Positions 1 through 6,861 of a stretch of 16,819 nucleotides of DNA are shown here, one piece after another. How positions within the stretch are numbered: position 1 is the first letter of the stretch; each line of letters begins with the position of its first letter. Position numbers and translations under genes: made by a program. The DNA lies in assembly GCA_903864375.1 (NCBI GenBank), contig CAIPFS010000695.1, positions 1-16,819 of the forward strand, written 5' to 3'. The notes below the pieces were generated by a model. The model was not told where the DNA came from. It did no database searches and saw only the letters and a program-made list of their open reading frames with translations. The stretch comes from an uncultured Verrucomicrobiota bacterium. GTDB taxonomy: Bacteria; Verrucomicrobiota; Verrucomicrobiia; Limisphaerales; UBA9464.

Positions 1-1125
1 CGCAAGCACCGTTGCCCGTTGAATGGCATTTTCAAACTCCCTTACATTTCCAGGCCAATGATACGCGCACAGGGTTTCCATCGTGCGTCGACTCAGTTGA
101 AAGCCCTGGCCGGTTCTGGCGTGAATTTTTTCCCGGAGAAAATGGGCGGCCAGCAAGGGAATGTCCTCTTTGCGTTCCTTCAGGCTGGGAAGATGAATCG
201 CAATCACATTCAGGCGATAATACAGATCCTCGCGGAACCGTCCCACTTTCACGAGGGCTTCCAGATTCTCGTTGGTGGCTGAAAGGATTCGGACATTGAC
301 CAGGGTCGCGCCGTTGTCCCCCACCCGCCGGACCTCCTTTTCTTGAAGGACCCGCAGCAGGCGACTCTGCAAGGGGGCGGGCATGGTTCCAATCTCATCC
401 AGAAACAAGGTTCCGCCGTCCGCCTCCTGAAACAATCCGACCTTGTCGCTGATGGCACCCGTGAATGCTCCTTTCCGATGGCCAAAAAGCTCGGATTCGA
501 GAAGGTTTTCAGGCAATGCCGAGCAATTGATCGGAATAAACGGGGCCTGGGCCCGCCGGGAATTGTAGTGGAGTGATCGCGCGATGAGTTCCTTGCCGGT
601 ACCACTTTCCCCGAGGATCAGGACAGTGGCGTCGGTATCCGCCACCAGTTCCACCATCCGAAAAACCTCCTGCATCGGGGGGCTGGTCCCGACAATTTGA
701 GTGAAGCGGTATTGCTTCTTCAGCTCCTTCCTCAGCTGGCGGTTTTCCGCCACCATCTCGGTGTGGGTGAGCGCCCGCTGAACGCACAATTTGAGTTCCT
801 CCAGCTTGAACGGTTTTTCAAGGTAATCGAAGGCCCCAGCCTTCATGGCTTCGACGGCGCTCTCCACTGTCCCAAATCCGGTGATCATGATGATGGCCGG
901 AGGAGGTGAAAGCGCCCGGGCCTTCCGCACGATCTCAAGGCCTTGTGCCGACTTTCTATCGAGGTAGAGATCGGTGATCACCAGATCGGGGTGATGCAGT
1001 GTCAATGCTTCCGCCACCCCGTTGACGCTGGTGAATGGAAAGACCTCATGTCCATCTGCTTGAAGGACTTCGGCCACCATCTGGACCATGGTGAGTTCGT
1101 CATCGACAAGAAAGATTTTGGCCAC
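1..1125 (-). CDS. NtrC-type sigma-54-dependent response regulator (3' end outside window)
   Basis: Transcription activator that uses ATP to open sigma-54 RNA polymerase promoters after phosphorylation of its receiver domain. The frame is open for 375 codons and runs off the left edge. Residues 1-120 are a receiver: acidic pair D8-D9 in LVDDE, phospho-acceptor D52 in VITDLYLD, T82 and K104 in YLEKPF. A linker leads to the AAA+ domain: Walker A GESGTGKE (172-179), sigma-54 contact loop GAFTGA (219-224), Walker B GGTLFLDE (237-244), and WPGNVREFENAI close to the edge. The Fis-type DNA-binding domain must lie outside. The GTG at 1125 is chosen because it gives MAKIFLVDDE, the normal receiver start; a GTG at 1131 is possible. 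No clear ribosome binding site is visible. No partner histidine kinase is in the window. Family is certain; the target promoters are unknown, though a sigma-54 promoter lies at 4309. Confidence 0.95.
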   Translation of the reverse strand, partial: MAKIFLVDDELTMVQMVAEVLQADGHEVFPFTSVNGVAEALTLHHPDLVITDLYLDRKSAQGLEIVRKARALSPPPAIIMITGFGTVESAVEAMKAGAFDYLEKPFKLEELKLCVQRALTHTEMVAENRQLRKELKKQYRFTQIVGTSPPMQEVFRMVELVADTDATVLILGESGTGKELIARSLHYNSRRAQAPFIPINCSALPENLLESELFGHRKGAFTGAISDKVGLFQEADGGTLFLDEIGTMPAPLQSRLLRVLQEKEVRRVGDNGATLVNVRILSATNENLEALVKVGRFREDLYYRLNVIAIHLPSLKERKEDIPLLAAHFLREKIHARTGQGFQLSRRTMETLCAYHWPGNVREFENAIQRATVLA

Positions 1126-1276
1126 ACCCACAACATAGGTAGGGCCGACGGCAAAACCCAAGCCACAAAACGGCCCGGGACAGTCGATTTTATCCCCGTC
1201 CGAACGCGCAGATGACAGGGATCAGGATGCCAGCCTTGAGACTTCGAACCGATTTCCGGGCCTCCTGCGGTGGAAC

Positions 1277-2734
1277 TCAGGCCGGGGAAACCATCGGCAG
1301 ACTGGCGGCGGCGATGGCCTGTCCATGCCGGCGATCGCTTTCACCCGGCAAATGGAGAGTGATTTGCTGGGCCAGGGAGGGGAATTCCGTTGCCAGAACC
1401 CGCCGCGCCCATTCCAACAGGATTTCCCCACCCGGCCCGGTCAGGACCCGCCCGAGAACCAGGACATGACGAAACGGATAAAATGCAGAAAACTGTGCCA
1501 GGCCATGTCCGAGGAAGACCCCGAGGGATTCGTAGATACGGGCGGCTCTGGGATCTCCAGCGGCCATGAGGGATTGGACATGCTTCAAACGTTCCGGGAG
1601 CTTTAGCCCGGGGTCCACCTCGATTCCCGCCGCCGATAGAAGCCGCCCGACGGCCTGTTGACTGAAATACTGGGCTCCGACACCGACGTCCCCCGACCAT
1701 TCCTCCACCGGGGCATCGGTCCGATAATCAATGGGGACGAACGCCAGTTCATTGAGCCAGGAGGTGATGGCCCCTTCAGGAGTCACGAAGCCGGCGGCGG
1801 TGCTGGTGCCCATGGCCAGACCCAGCACTGCGTTTTGTTCCAGGGACATGGAACCGGCGAGTGCGGTGACTTCGCCATCGTTGACCACATCGAATGGAAT
1901 TCCCCCCCAGGCCCGACGCAATTCCAGAAACAGGTCCTTGACCCGGCTTTCGAACAAAGGGGGAGGCACCCCCCGGAACAGGGAGGCCACACGGACCCGG
2001 TTGTTCACGTAAACTCCCGCTGCACTTCCACCGATGGCATCCACCCGGGGGAGATGACTGGCGGCGCGTCGGAGGGAATCCATGACTCCGTCAAAATGAT
2101 ACTGTGGATCCGGCTGGAAATAGGGATCCCAGACGACCTCCTCGCTAAAGACACATTTGCCATCTATGGTGGCAGCCACCTTTCGGTCACTGCCTCCCAA
2201 ATCAAATCCGATCCGGCATCCATTCCAATGTCTTCCCAACGGCGCGGTGGACGAACGGATGGGCGGAAGTTTGTCGGCGGAAGCAACCCCGACGACCGAG
2301 ATCGGTTGTCCGTAAATCCGGGTTCCAATGGTTTCCGAATCAAATCGTCCCGGCGCCGTTTCCTGGTAATGTCGGGCGAGGTGGGTGGCCAATTCCGCAG
2401 GTCCTGCGACATGGAGACGCCAGCCGCCCCAGGCCCAGAGAAGGAATTTTGCCAGCCGTTCCACGAAAAAGGCATTGGTTGGTCCGGCACCGGGTTCTGC
2501 GGGATCAATCACCCGGAAGGAATGATGGAAAACAGATCCGTCTGCCTGTTCGATGGCGAGGGTGGCTGGAACGGTGGCCACCTTCAGAAACGACGACCAG
2601 GCAAGGCTGGCGGGTCGAAATTCCGGGTCGAGAGGAGGAAGAATCGCGGGCGGTACGAGGTGGAGTGCGGGCGAGTGCATGCGTCGGTCAAAGGCTAATG
2701 GGGGCGTTTCAGCTGACAAGCTTGGGTGTGTCAT
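1277..2734 (-). CDS. ROK-family sugar kinase-like protein (large, ASKHA fold)
   Basis: Predicted cytoplasmic ATP-dependent sugar kinase or sugar-sensing protein of 485 residues. ATP-binding elements of the actin/hexokinase fold are visible: phosphate-1 motif GFDLGGSDRK (176-185), NDGEVTALAG (285-294) with D286 in the usual catalytic aspartate position, and phosphate-2 motif GLAMGTSTAAG (305-315). The 170-residue N-terminal part is extra compared with classical ROK kinases of about 300 residues. The zinc-binding CxCGxxGC motif of classical ROK proteins is absent, and the GEIGH-like segment reads NELAF. The C-terminal half (GLAQFSAFYPFRHVLVLG, then LPGESDRRHGQAIAAASLP) fits the long ROK subgroup. 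The start overlaps the stop of the membrane protease gene by ATGA, so it is the last gene of a MarR-CPBP-ROK operon. The substrate cannot be named; a structural or regulatory role is also possible. Confidence 0.85.
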   Translation of the reverse strand: MTHPSLSAETPPLAFDRRMHSPALHLVPPAILPPLDPEFRPASLAWSSFLKVATVPATLAIEQADGSVFHHSFRVIDPAEPGAGPTNAFFVERLAKFLLWAWGGWRLHVAGPAELATHLARHYQETAPGRFDSETIGTRIYGQPISVVGVASADKLPPIRSSTAPLGRHWNGCRIGFDLGGSDRKVAATIDGKCVFSEEVVWDPYFQPDPQYHFDGVMDSLRRAASHLPRVDAIGGSAAGVYVNNRVRVASLFRGVPPPLFESRVKDLFLELRRAWGGIPFDVVNDGEVTALAGSMSLEQNAVLGLAMGTSTAAGFVTPEGAITSWLNELAFVPIDYRTDAPVEEWSGDVGVGAQYFSQQAVGRLLSAAGIEVDPGLKLPERLKHVQSLMAAGDPRAARIYESLGVFLGHGLAQFSAFYPFRHVLVLGRVLTGPGGEILLEWARRVLATEFPSLAQQITLHLPGESDRRHGQAIAAASLPMVSPA

Positions 2735-3603
2735 CCCTTCAGAACGTCTTTCAGCAGGTCAAAGTGATCCAGCAACCAAAGGACAACAAAGGTGGAGGCG
2801 TCGAAAAATCCATGGGCGAGAACAGCAACCCAGAGAGATCGGTGAATCAGAAGGATCGAGCCCAAACCGAGTCCCAGGATACCCGTCATGACGACGCCGC
2901 CCCACCCCTGGGGCAGGTGGGCCAGGCCAAAAATAATGGACGAAATCAACACCAGGACGACCTGACCTTTGGTGCCTTTCCAACGGACGGGGAGGAGGTT
3001 GAGGCCGGCCGCGATCATTCCCGCCCTCCAAAGTTCCTCCCGCAGGCCTGCCAGAACAAAGCTGATAAGGGTCACGTTGGTGAACAGGTACCAGGGATTT
3101 CGGAGCGATTCGGGAGAAACCAGGTTCTCGACCTTGGGTCGGAGATTCTGCACGAAATCCATGTTCAAATCCTTGATGCCATGAGTGAGAAGGACGATTC
3201 CAATCACAAGGAACAGCAGGACGGCGATGCCTAATCTGAGTCCGATGGACCATCCAATACCCCAAACGACAGACATCGGACCGGGAGGACGGTTCGCCTG
3301 GAGTTGCTTCAATCCAATGCGGCCCAACCCGGCAGCCAGGGCAAACCAGACTCCGAAAACAAACAGGTTCTCCGCGGCGCTGATCCACAGGTCCGCCAGT
3401 TCAGCAGGAAGCAGAGTGGCTCCCTGGGACGGCTTCAGCCCCGCCTCGTCCATCACGCGTGAAATCACCGAAAGCAGCAGGGGATAGCAGCCCAACAAGA
3501 CAAAGGCGACCCCGTGGCGCCAGATCGGCAGGGCGGGGGACAACGGTACCCCGGATGGGGAAGGACCTTCGGACGGCAGGATGGGGGGGGGCTCGGGAAT
3601 CAC
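2731..3603 (-). CDS. CPBP-family (CAAX-like) intramembrane metalloprotease
   Basis: Integral inner-membrane protein of 290 residues of the CPBP/Abi family, glutamate- and histidine-dependent intramembrane proteases related to CAAX prenyl endopeptidases. All three active-site motifs are present: EExxR as E189-E190-L-W-R193, FxxxH as FGLAH with H229, and HxxxD as HGFFD with H264 and D268. Several hydrophobic segments are visible, near 30-48, 78-95, 112-140, 172-187, 214-232 and 236-280. The first 26 residues are proline-rich and probably cytoplasmic. It overlaps the upstream MarR gene (3600-3603) and the downstream ROK-like gene (2731-2734) by ATGA, so all three are probably translationally coupled. 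Bacterial members act in peptide or bacteriocin maturation, self-immunity or regulation; the substrate here is unknown. Confidence 0.92.
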   Translation of the reverse strand: MIPEPPPILPSEGPSPSGVPLSPALPIWRHGVAFVLLGCYPLLLSVISRVMDEAGLKPSQGATLLPAELADLWISAAENLFVFGVWFALAAGLGRIGLKQLQANRPPGPMSVVWGIGWSIGLRLGIAVLLFLVIGIVLLTHGIKDLNMDFVQNLRPKVENLVSPESLRNPWYLFTNVTLISFVLAGLREELWRAGMIAAGLNLLPVRWKGTKGQVVLVLISSIIFGLAHLPQGWGGVVMTGILGLGLGSILLIHRSLWVAVLAHGFFDASTFVVLWLLDHFDLLKDVLKG

Positions 3604-4163
3604 AGTTTCGCCGGATTTTGGGATTCCAAGGATTGTCGGCAGGCATCGGCCACCAATTCCAACTGGGCCAAAAATCTTTCCTGGTCATCCTCGGGCAGGA
3701 TCGAAAGCACCTCCGTCTGGAGCCTGACGGCAAGGGAGCGGACTTCGGCATATTTAGCCCGGCCTTCGGGCAGGGCGCTGATGCGGTAGGCACGCCCGTC
3801 GCGTTCATGGCGCCTGCGATCAATCCATCCGGCTTCGGCCATTCGTTCAACCAGCGAGGCAACGGTATTCGGGTCGCTGGACATGGCGGTCGTCAGGTCC
3901 TTCTGCGTCATTCCATCGGAGTCTCCCTCCAGGAGGGTTCGGAGGGCGGTAAACTGGTCCGGAGTGACTCCTGTATGAGCGATGCGGCGGCGAAAGCTTT
4001 GATTTAAACCGTACCAGGCCCGTCGGAGGAGGAGGGGTAGGCGGCGACGTTGCGGCGCGTCCAGGGGCTGCGGGACGGAATGGGAGGCGGGTGTGACGGC
4101 AGGAGCGGTCAAGGCGGGTGGAGCGTAAGCTTCACGGGTGCCATTTGCCAAGGTCTTCACCAT
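3600..4163 (-). CDS. MarR-family transcriptional regulator
   Basis: Predicted dimeric winged-helix regulator of 187 residues. The MarR domain covers about 45-180. It has a helical dimerisation segment around LLLRRAWYGLNQSFRRRI (44-61), a helix-turn-helix at TQKDLTTAMSSDPNTVASLV (86-105), and a basic wing DRRRHERDGRAYRISAL (115-131) with the D-x-R pattern usual in the family. The first 40 residues are alanine/proline-rich and look disordered, so a later start cannot be excluded; the ATG at 4163 is the only ATG before the domain. It is the first gene of the minus-strand operon and is divergent from the TonB receptor, 250 bp away. Local or divergent control is therefore plausible, and a 28-bp palindrome at 4330-4357 is a candidate operator. 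The ligand is unknown. Confidence 0.92.
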   Translation of the reverse strand: MVKTLANGTREAYAPPALTAPAVTPASHSVPQPLDAPQRRRLPLLLRRAWYGLNQSFRRRIAHTGVTPDQFTALRTLLEGDSDGMTQKDLTTAMSSDPNTVASLVERMAEAGWIDRRRHERDGRAYRISALPEGRAKYAEVRSLAVRLQTEVLSILPEDDQERFLAQLELVADACRQSLESQNPAKL

Positions 4164-4191
4164 TCGCCCTGAAACCGATTTTCAGTGGCAT

Positions 4192-4217
4192 ACCCGGCGG
4201 GCCGAAGGACGCCGGGT
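4192..4217. promoter_or_regulatory. Inverted repeat upstream of the sigma-54 promoter (candidate activator site)
   Basis: Perfect 8-bp arms ACCCGGCG (4192-4199) and CGCCGGGT (4210-4217) flank a 10-nt spacer. The centre is about 130 bp upstream of the transcription start expected from the sigma-54 promoter at 4309-4325. That is a usual distance for an enhancer-binding-protein site. The arms are GC-rich, so a chance dyad or an RNA hairpin is possible. Function is inferred from position only. Confidence 0.35.
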
Positions 4218-4308
4218 GGAGAACACCCCTCCGCGATCCCTTCCCGCATTGTCCAGATTCCCAGCAACAAAATTCTTTCTGGTCATCGGTCCTGCGCTCG
4301 GCCAAAAC

Positions 4309-4325
4309 TGGCACGCCTGTTGCAT
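4309..4325 (+). promoter_or_regulatory. Sigma-54 (RpoN) -24/-12 promoter of the TonB receptor gene
   Basis: The sequence TGGCACGCCTGTTGCAT matches the sigma-54 consensus TGGCAC-N5-TTGCW at every defined position. The -24 GG (4310-4311) and -12 GC (4322-4323) are separated by exactly 10 bp. Transcription would start near 4335, giving a leader of roughly 80 nt before the receptor ATG at 4414. I found no second perfect match when scanning the other gene starts by eye. An activator of the right class is encoded at 1-1125 in the same window. Confidence 0.8.
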
Positions 4326-4329
4326 CTCC

Positions 4330-4357
4330 TCGACACGTCTTCAAGAAGACCCGTCGA
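4330..4357. promoter_or_regulatory. 28-bp imperfect palindrome over the expected transcription start
   Basis: Outer arms TCGAC and GTCGA and inner arms GTCTTC and GAAGAC form a two-fold symmetric element centred between 4343 and 4344. Only the AC/CC pair between the arms breaks the symmetry, so 24 of 28 positions match. It begins 5 bp after the sigma-54 -12 region and covers the predicted start site. It could be an operator, for instance for the divergent MarR regulator whose family binds palindromes of this size. It could instead be a hairpin at the 5' end of the receptor mRNA (GTCTT stem, CAAG loop). Confidence 0.5.
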
Positions 4358-4413
4358 CTGGCGCAATTTTATCAGGTCAGAAAACTCCTTGGCTCGAAAT
4401 AGCCATAACGCAA

Positions 4414-6735
4414 ATGAACCCACATAAAATCAAGATCGCAGCCGCTTGTGCGCTGGCACTCTCCGCCCGCAACGCCATCGCACAATCTTCGACCAATACC
4501 CCGACCACTTTCGACAAAACCGTGATCGAGGGCATCCCGTTGGAGGAAACCATTGTGCCGACCGCCCGTCCGTTCAATTCGGTCTACGGCAGCGACATGA
4601 GTATTCTGGATACTCCGCGCAATGTGACCATCATCAGCCGGACCCAGCTGGACACGATCAGCATCCACGATGTGCGGGAATTTTCGAAGTTGACCTCCAG
4701 TTCCTACACGACCTCGAACTTTGGCGCACCCACCACCCCGTCCATCCGTGGACAGTACGCCGATACCTTCGTCAATGGTAGCCGGGTGGGATTGACTTCC
4801 AACGGCAACGGATTGCCGATCAATTTCAACTCGGTGGAGTCGGTGAATATCGTCAAGGGGCCCGCCTCGGTCGTCTACGGACCGTCTCAGTACGTGGGCG
4901 GGTATGTCGATTATATCACCAAACGACCCTACTTCGACCAGTTTCATGGCGAGACGTTTGGTGAGTTTGGCATGTACGATCAGTTTCGCTGGGGGTTGGA
5001 TTTTGGTGCTCCCATTGGCAAGGAGAAAAACATGGGTTACCGGGTGAGTTATTCCGGTGAAAGCTCCGGCAGCTACTATGTGGACGGCTTCAAAAAGACC
5101 GAAGCGCTCTACGGCGCGTACAACTGGACGCCGAGCGATACCTATGAACTGTTCGTCGACAGCGAAGTCTTCTGGGCGAATTACACGGAGAACTTTGGAA
5201 TCAACCGACCCACCCAGGCCCTGATCGATCACGGCCTCTATCAGACCGGCGTGAATGACAACGGTGGGACGTCGCCGACCGCGACCGATCCGCAGAACTC
5301 AAAGAATGTCGGCTCCGGATTCTTTCCGAACAATATTGCCCTGGGTCCTGTGGTGCCCGTCAGTCGTCGGAACCGCCTCCTGCGTCCGGACGATCAATCC
5401 TCGGGAGTCTCGTATCGTTTGCAGGCGATTCAGACTCTGAAGCTCAGCGACGACTCCCAGGTGGTCGACACGACATCCTTTCAATATGTCCGCCGGAACA
5501 CCCAGAGCTCCTACCTGTATTCGGAAATCATCGACCCGAGCTGGTCGTTTGAAAATCGCACCGAGTATCGTCTGACCCTGGAAAAACATTCCATCAACAC
5601 CGGCCTGGACATCCGCTACCAGAGCGTGCGCGCTTACAACGATTTTTACAATGAGCCGGCCAACGCCTGGGACATCACCAAGGACCATGGCTCCATCAAC
5701 TATTTTAACTCGGTCAATTTTCCGAGCCCTTTCACGCAGTTCCCGGTTCCCGGAACGAGCTGGAAAAACCGATACTTCACACCGGACAACGGAGATTCCG
5801 GCACCTCCACGGCATTTTTCGTGGGTCCTTTCGTTCAGGAGAACTGGAAGATCACCGACCGGATATCGCTGCTGGGTGGTGCCCGCGCCGATGTCCTTGC
5901 CCCCGATTATCATGTGAGCTGGGCAAATGGTCACCTTGCCGATAACACGACCGTTGTCCTTCCCAACGCCAATGCTTCCTTGAACTACAAGTGGACCGAG
6001 CAGGTCTCGAGCTACGTCACGTATAATTACAGTCAGAATCCGGTCGGGGCGGTGGGCAATGGCGGCGGTATCACCACCGGGGGCAACAACCAGTACTCCA
6101 ACTCGAACCTGCGCAATAATGCGATTCTGTATGAGGCGGGCACCAAGGTGTCCCTTTTGGGCAATAAATTGTTTGCCAGCGGTGCCCTGTTCCAGCAGGA
6201 GCGTGCGGATCGTCAGCAAGATCTGTCGGTGGTCACCTTCAGAACCCGCGGCATCGAGGCGGAGTTGAATTACCAGCCGGACCGGCATCTCTTCGTGACC
6301 TTCGGTTATTCTTATATGGACTCCGAAGTCAACGCGACCCAGTTCTTTGTCAACAACACCGATATTCCTGGATATCCCAGCTACGGCGCGTTTGCCTCGT
6401 CACGAGGGCCTGGTCCGTACCGTCGCCAGGGATTGCCGGACCATCTCTTCAACGTGCTGGTCAGTTACAAGCTGGACTGCGGGTTCGGTGCGTCCGCCAA
6501 CGTGGTGGCCACGACGGAGATCAACAACGACGTTGCCGGCAACCTCCGCATTCCCGCGCAATACACCCTGGATTTGACAGGGTTTTACCAGCACAAGCGG
6601 TTTGATGCGCGGGTGAGCCTGTTGAACGTGACAGACGAAAAGAATTGGAGTGCTCCCAATTCTGTCTACGGCCAGGAGTCCATTGTGGCTGACCTGCCCT
6701 TCCGGATTGAAGGTCGCCTGTCCTTGAAGTTCTAG
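4414..6735 (+). CDS. TonB-dependent outer-membrane receptor, first gene of the purine locus
   Basis: Outer-membrane active transporter of 773 residues. A signal peptide (KIKIAAACALALSARNAIA, cleavage near A23) is followed by a possible TonB box around EETIVPTARP (44-53). The plug domain covers roughly 60-175 (LDTPRNVTIISRTQL, PSIRGQYADTFVNG, VNIVKGPASVVYG). A beta-barrel follows, ending in the aromatic-terminal strand IEGRLSLKF typical of outer-membrane proteins. The plug resembles siderophore-type receptors, which would be a default database label. The four genes downstream all handle purine nucleosides or bases, so a nucleoside or nucleic-acid-derived substrate is more likely (inference). 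The frame is open upstream to 4138, but the ATG at 4414 is chosen because the signal peptide starts there and the sigma-54 promoter lies inside the upstream extension. No strong ribosome binding site is seen. A hairpin follows the stop codon. Confidence 0.93.
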   Translation: MNPHKIKIAAACALALSARNAIAQSSTNTPTTFDKTVIEGIPLEETIVPTARPFNSVYGSDMSILDTPRNVTIISRTQLDTISIHDVREFSKLTSSSYTTSNFGAPTTPSIRGQYADTFVNGSRVGLTSNGNGLPINFNSVESVNIVKGPASVVYGPSQYVGGYVDYITKRPYFDQFHGETFGEFGMYDQFRWGLDFGAPIGKEKNMGYRVSYSGESSGSYYVDGFKKTEALYGAYNWTPSDTYELFVDSEVFWANYTENFGINRPTQALIDHGLYQTGVNDNGGTSPTATDPQNSKNVGSGFFPNNIALGPVVPVSRRNRLLRPDDQSSGVSYRLQAIQTLKLSDDSQVVDTTSFQYVRRNTQSSYLYSEIIDPSWSFENRTEYRLTLEKHSINTGLDIRYQSVRAYNDFYNEPANAWDITKDHGSINYFNSVNFPSPFTQFPVPGTSWKNRYFTPDNGDSGTSTAFFVGPFVQENWKITDRISLLGGARADVLAPDYHVSWANGHLADNTTVVLPNANASLNYKWTEQVSSYVTYNYSQNPVGAVGNGGGITTGGNNQYSNSNLRNNAILYEAGTKVSLLGNKLFASGALFQQERADRQQDLSVVTFRTRGIEAELNYQPDRHLFVTFGYSYMDSEVNATQFFVNNTDIPGYPSYGAFASSRGPGPYRRQGLPDHLFNVLVSYKLDCGFGASANVVATTEINNDVAGNLRIPAQYTLDLTGFYQHKRFDARVSLLNVTDEKNWSAPNSVYGQESIVADLPFRIEGRLSLKF

Positions 6736-6791
6736 TTCATGGGGTTCAAGCGTCATTTACGCTTTCGCAATTCCCAATCAACGACTGTCAT

Positions 6792-6830
6792 GGCCGCCGT
6801 GTTTTTCTTCCGCACGGCGGCCTTTTCTTT
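6792..6830 (+). terminator. Intrinsic terminator after the TonB receptor gene
   Basis: Perfect 10-bp stem GGCCGCCGTG (6792-6801) / CACGGCGGCC (6813-6822), 11-nt loop, followed by TTTTCTTT. It starts 56 nt after the receptor stop. It is a strong candidate for full or partial termination, so the downstream enzymes may be made at lower level than the receptor or from their own promoter. It also argues that the next gene starts after it and not at the in-frame ATG at 6739. Confidence 0.8.
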
Positions 6831-6861
6831 GGACGTTCGATTTTGGTGGAAACAAATCGGG

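Noticed and set aside
1209..1222. A 14-bp sequence, ATCCCTGTCATCTG, on the minus strand here and on the plus strand at 11656-11669
   Set aside because: In a window of this size about one 14-bp match is expected by chance, and no longer similarity surrounds it.
1658..2698. A 346-codon open frame on the plus strand opposite the ROK-like gene
   Set aside because: It is the antisense shadow of a well-supported gene in GC-rich DNA; the product is glycine/arginine-rich and shows no family motif.
4138..4413. In-frame N-terminal extension of the TonB receptor by 92 codons
   Set aside because: The sigma-54 promoter and palindrome lie inside it, and a proper signal peptide begins at 4414.
4372..6288. 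Long minus-strand frames of 286 and 329 codons opposite the TonB receptor gene
   Set aside because: The receptor frame has a signal peptide, plug motifs and a barrel end. The antisense products show no recognisable features.
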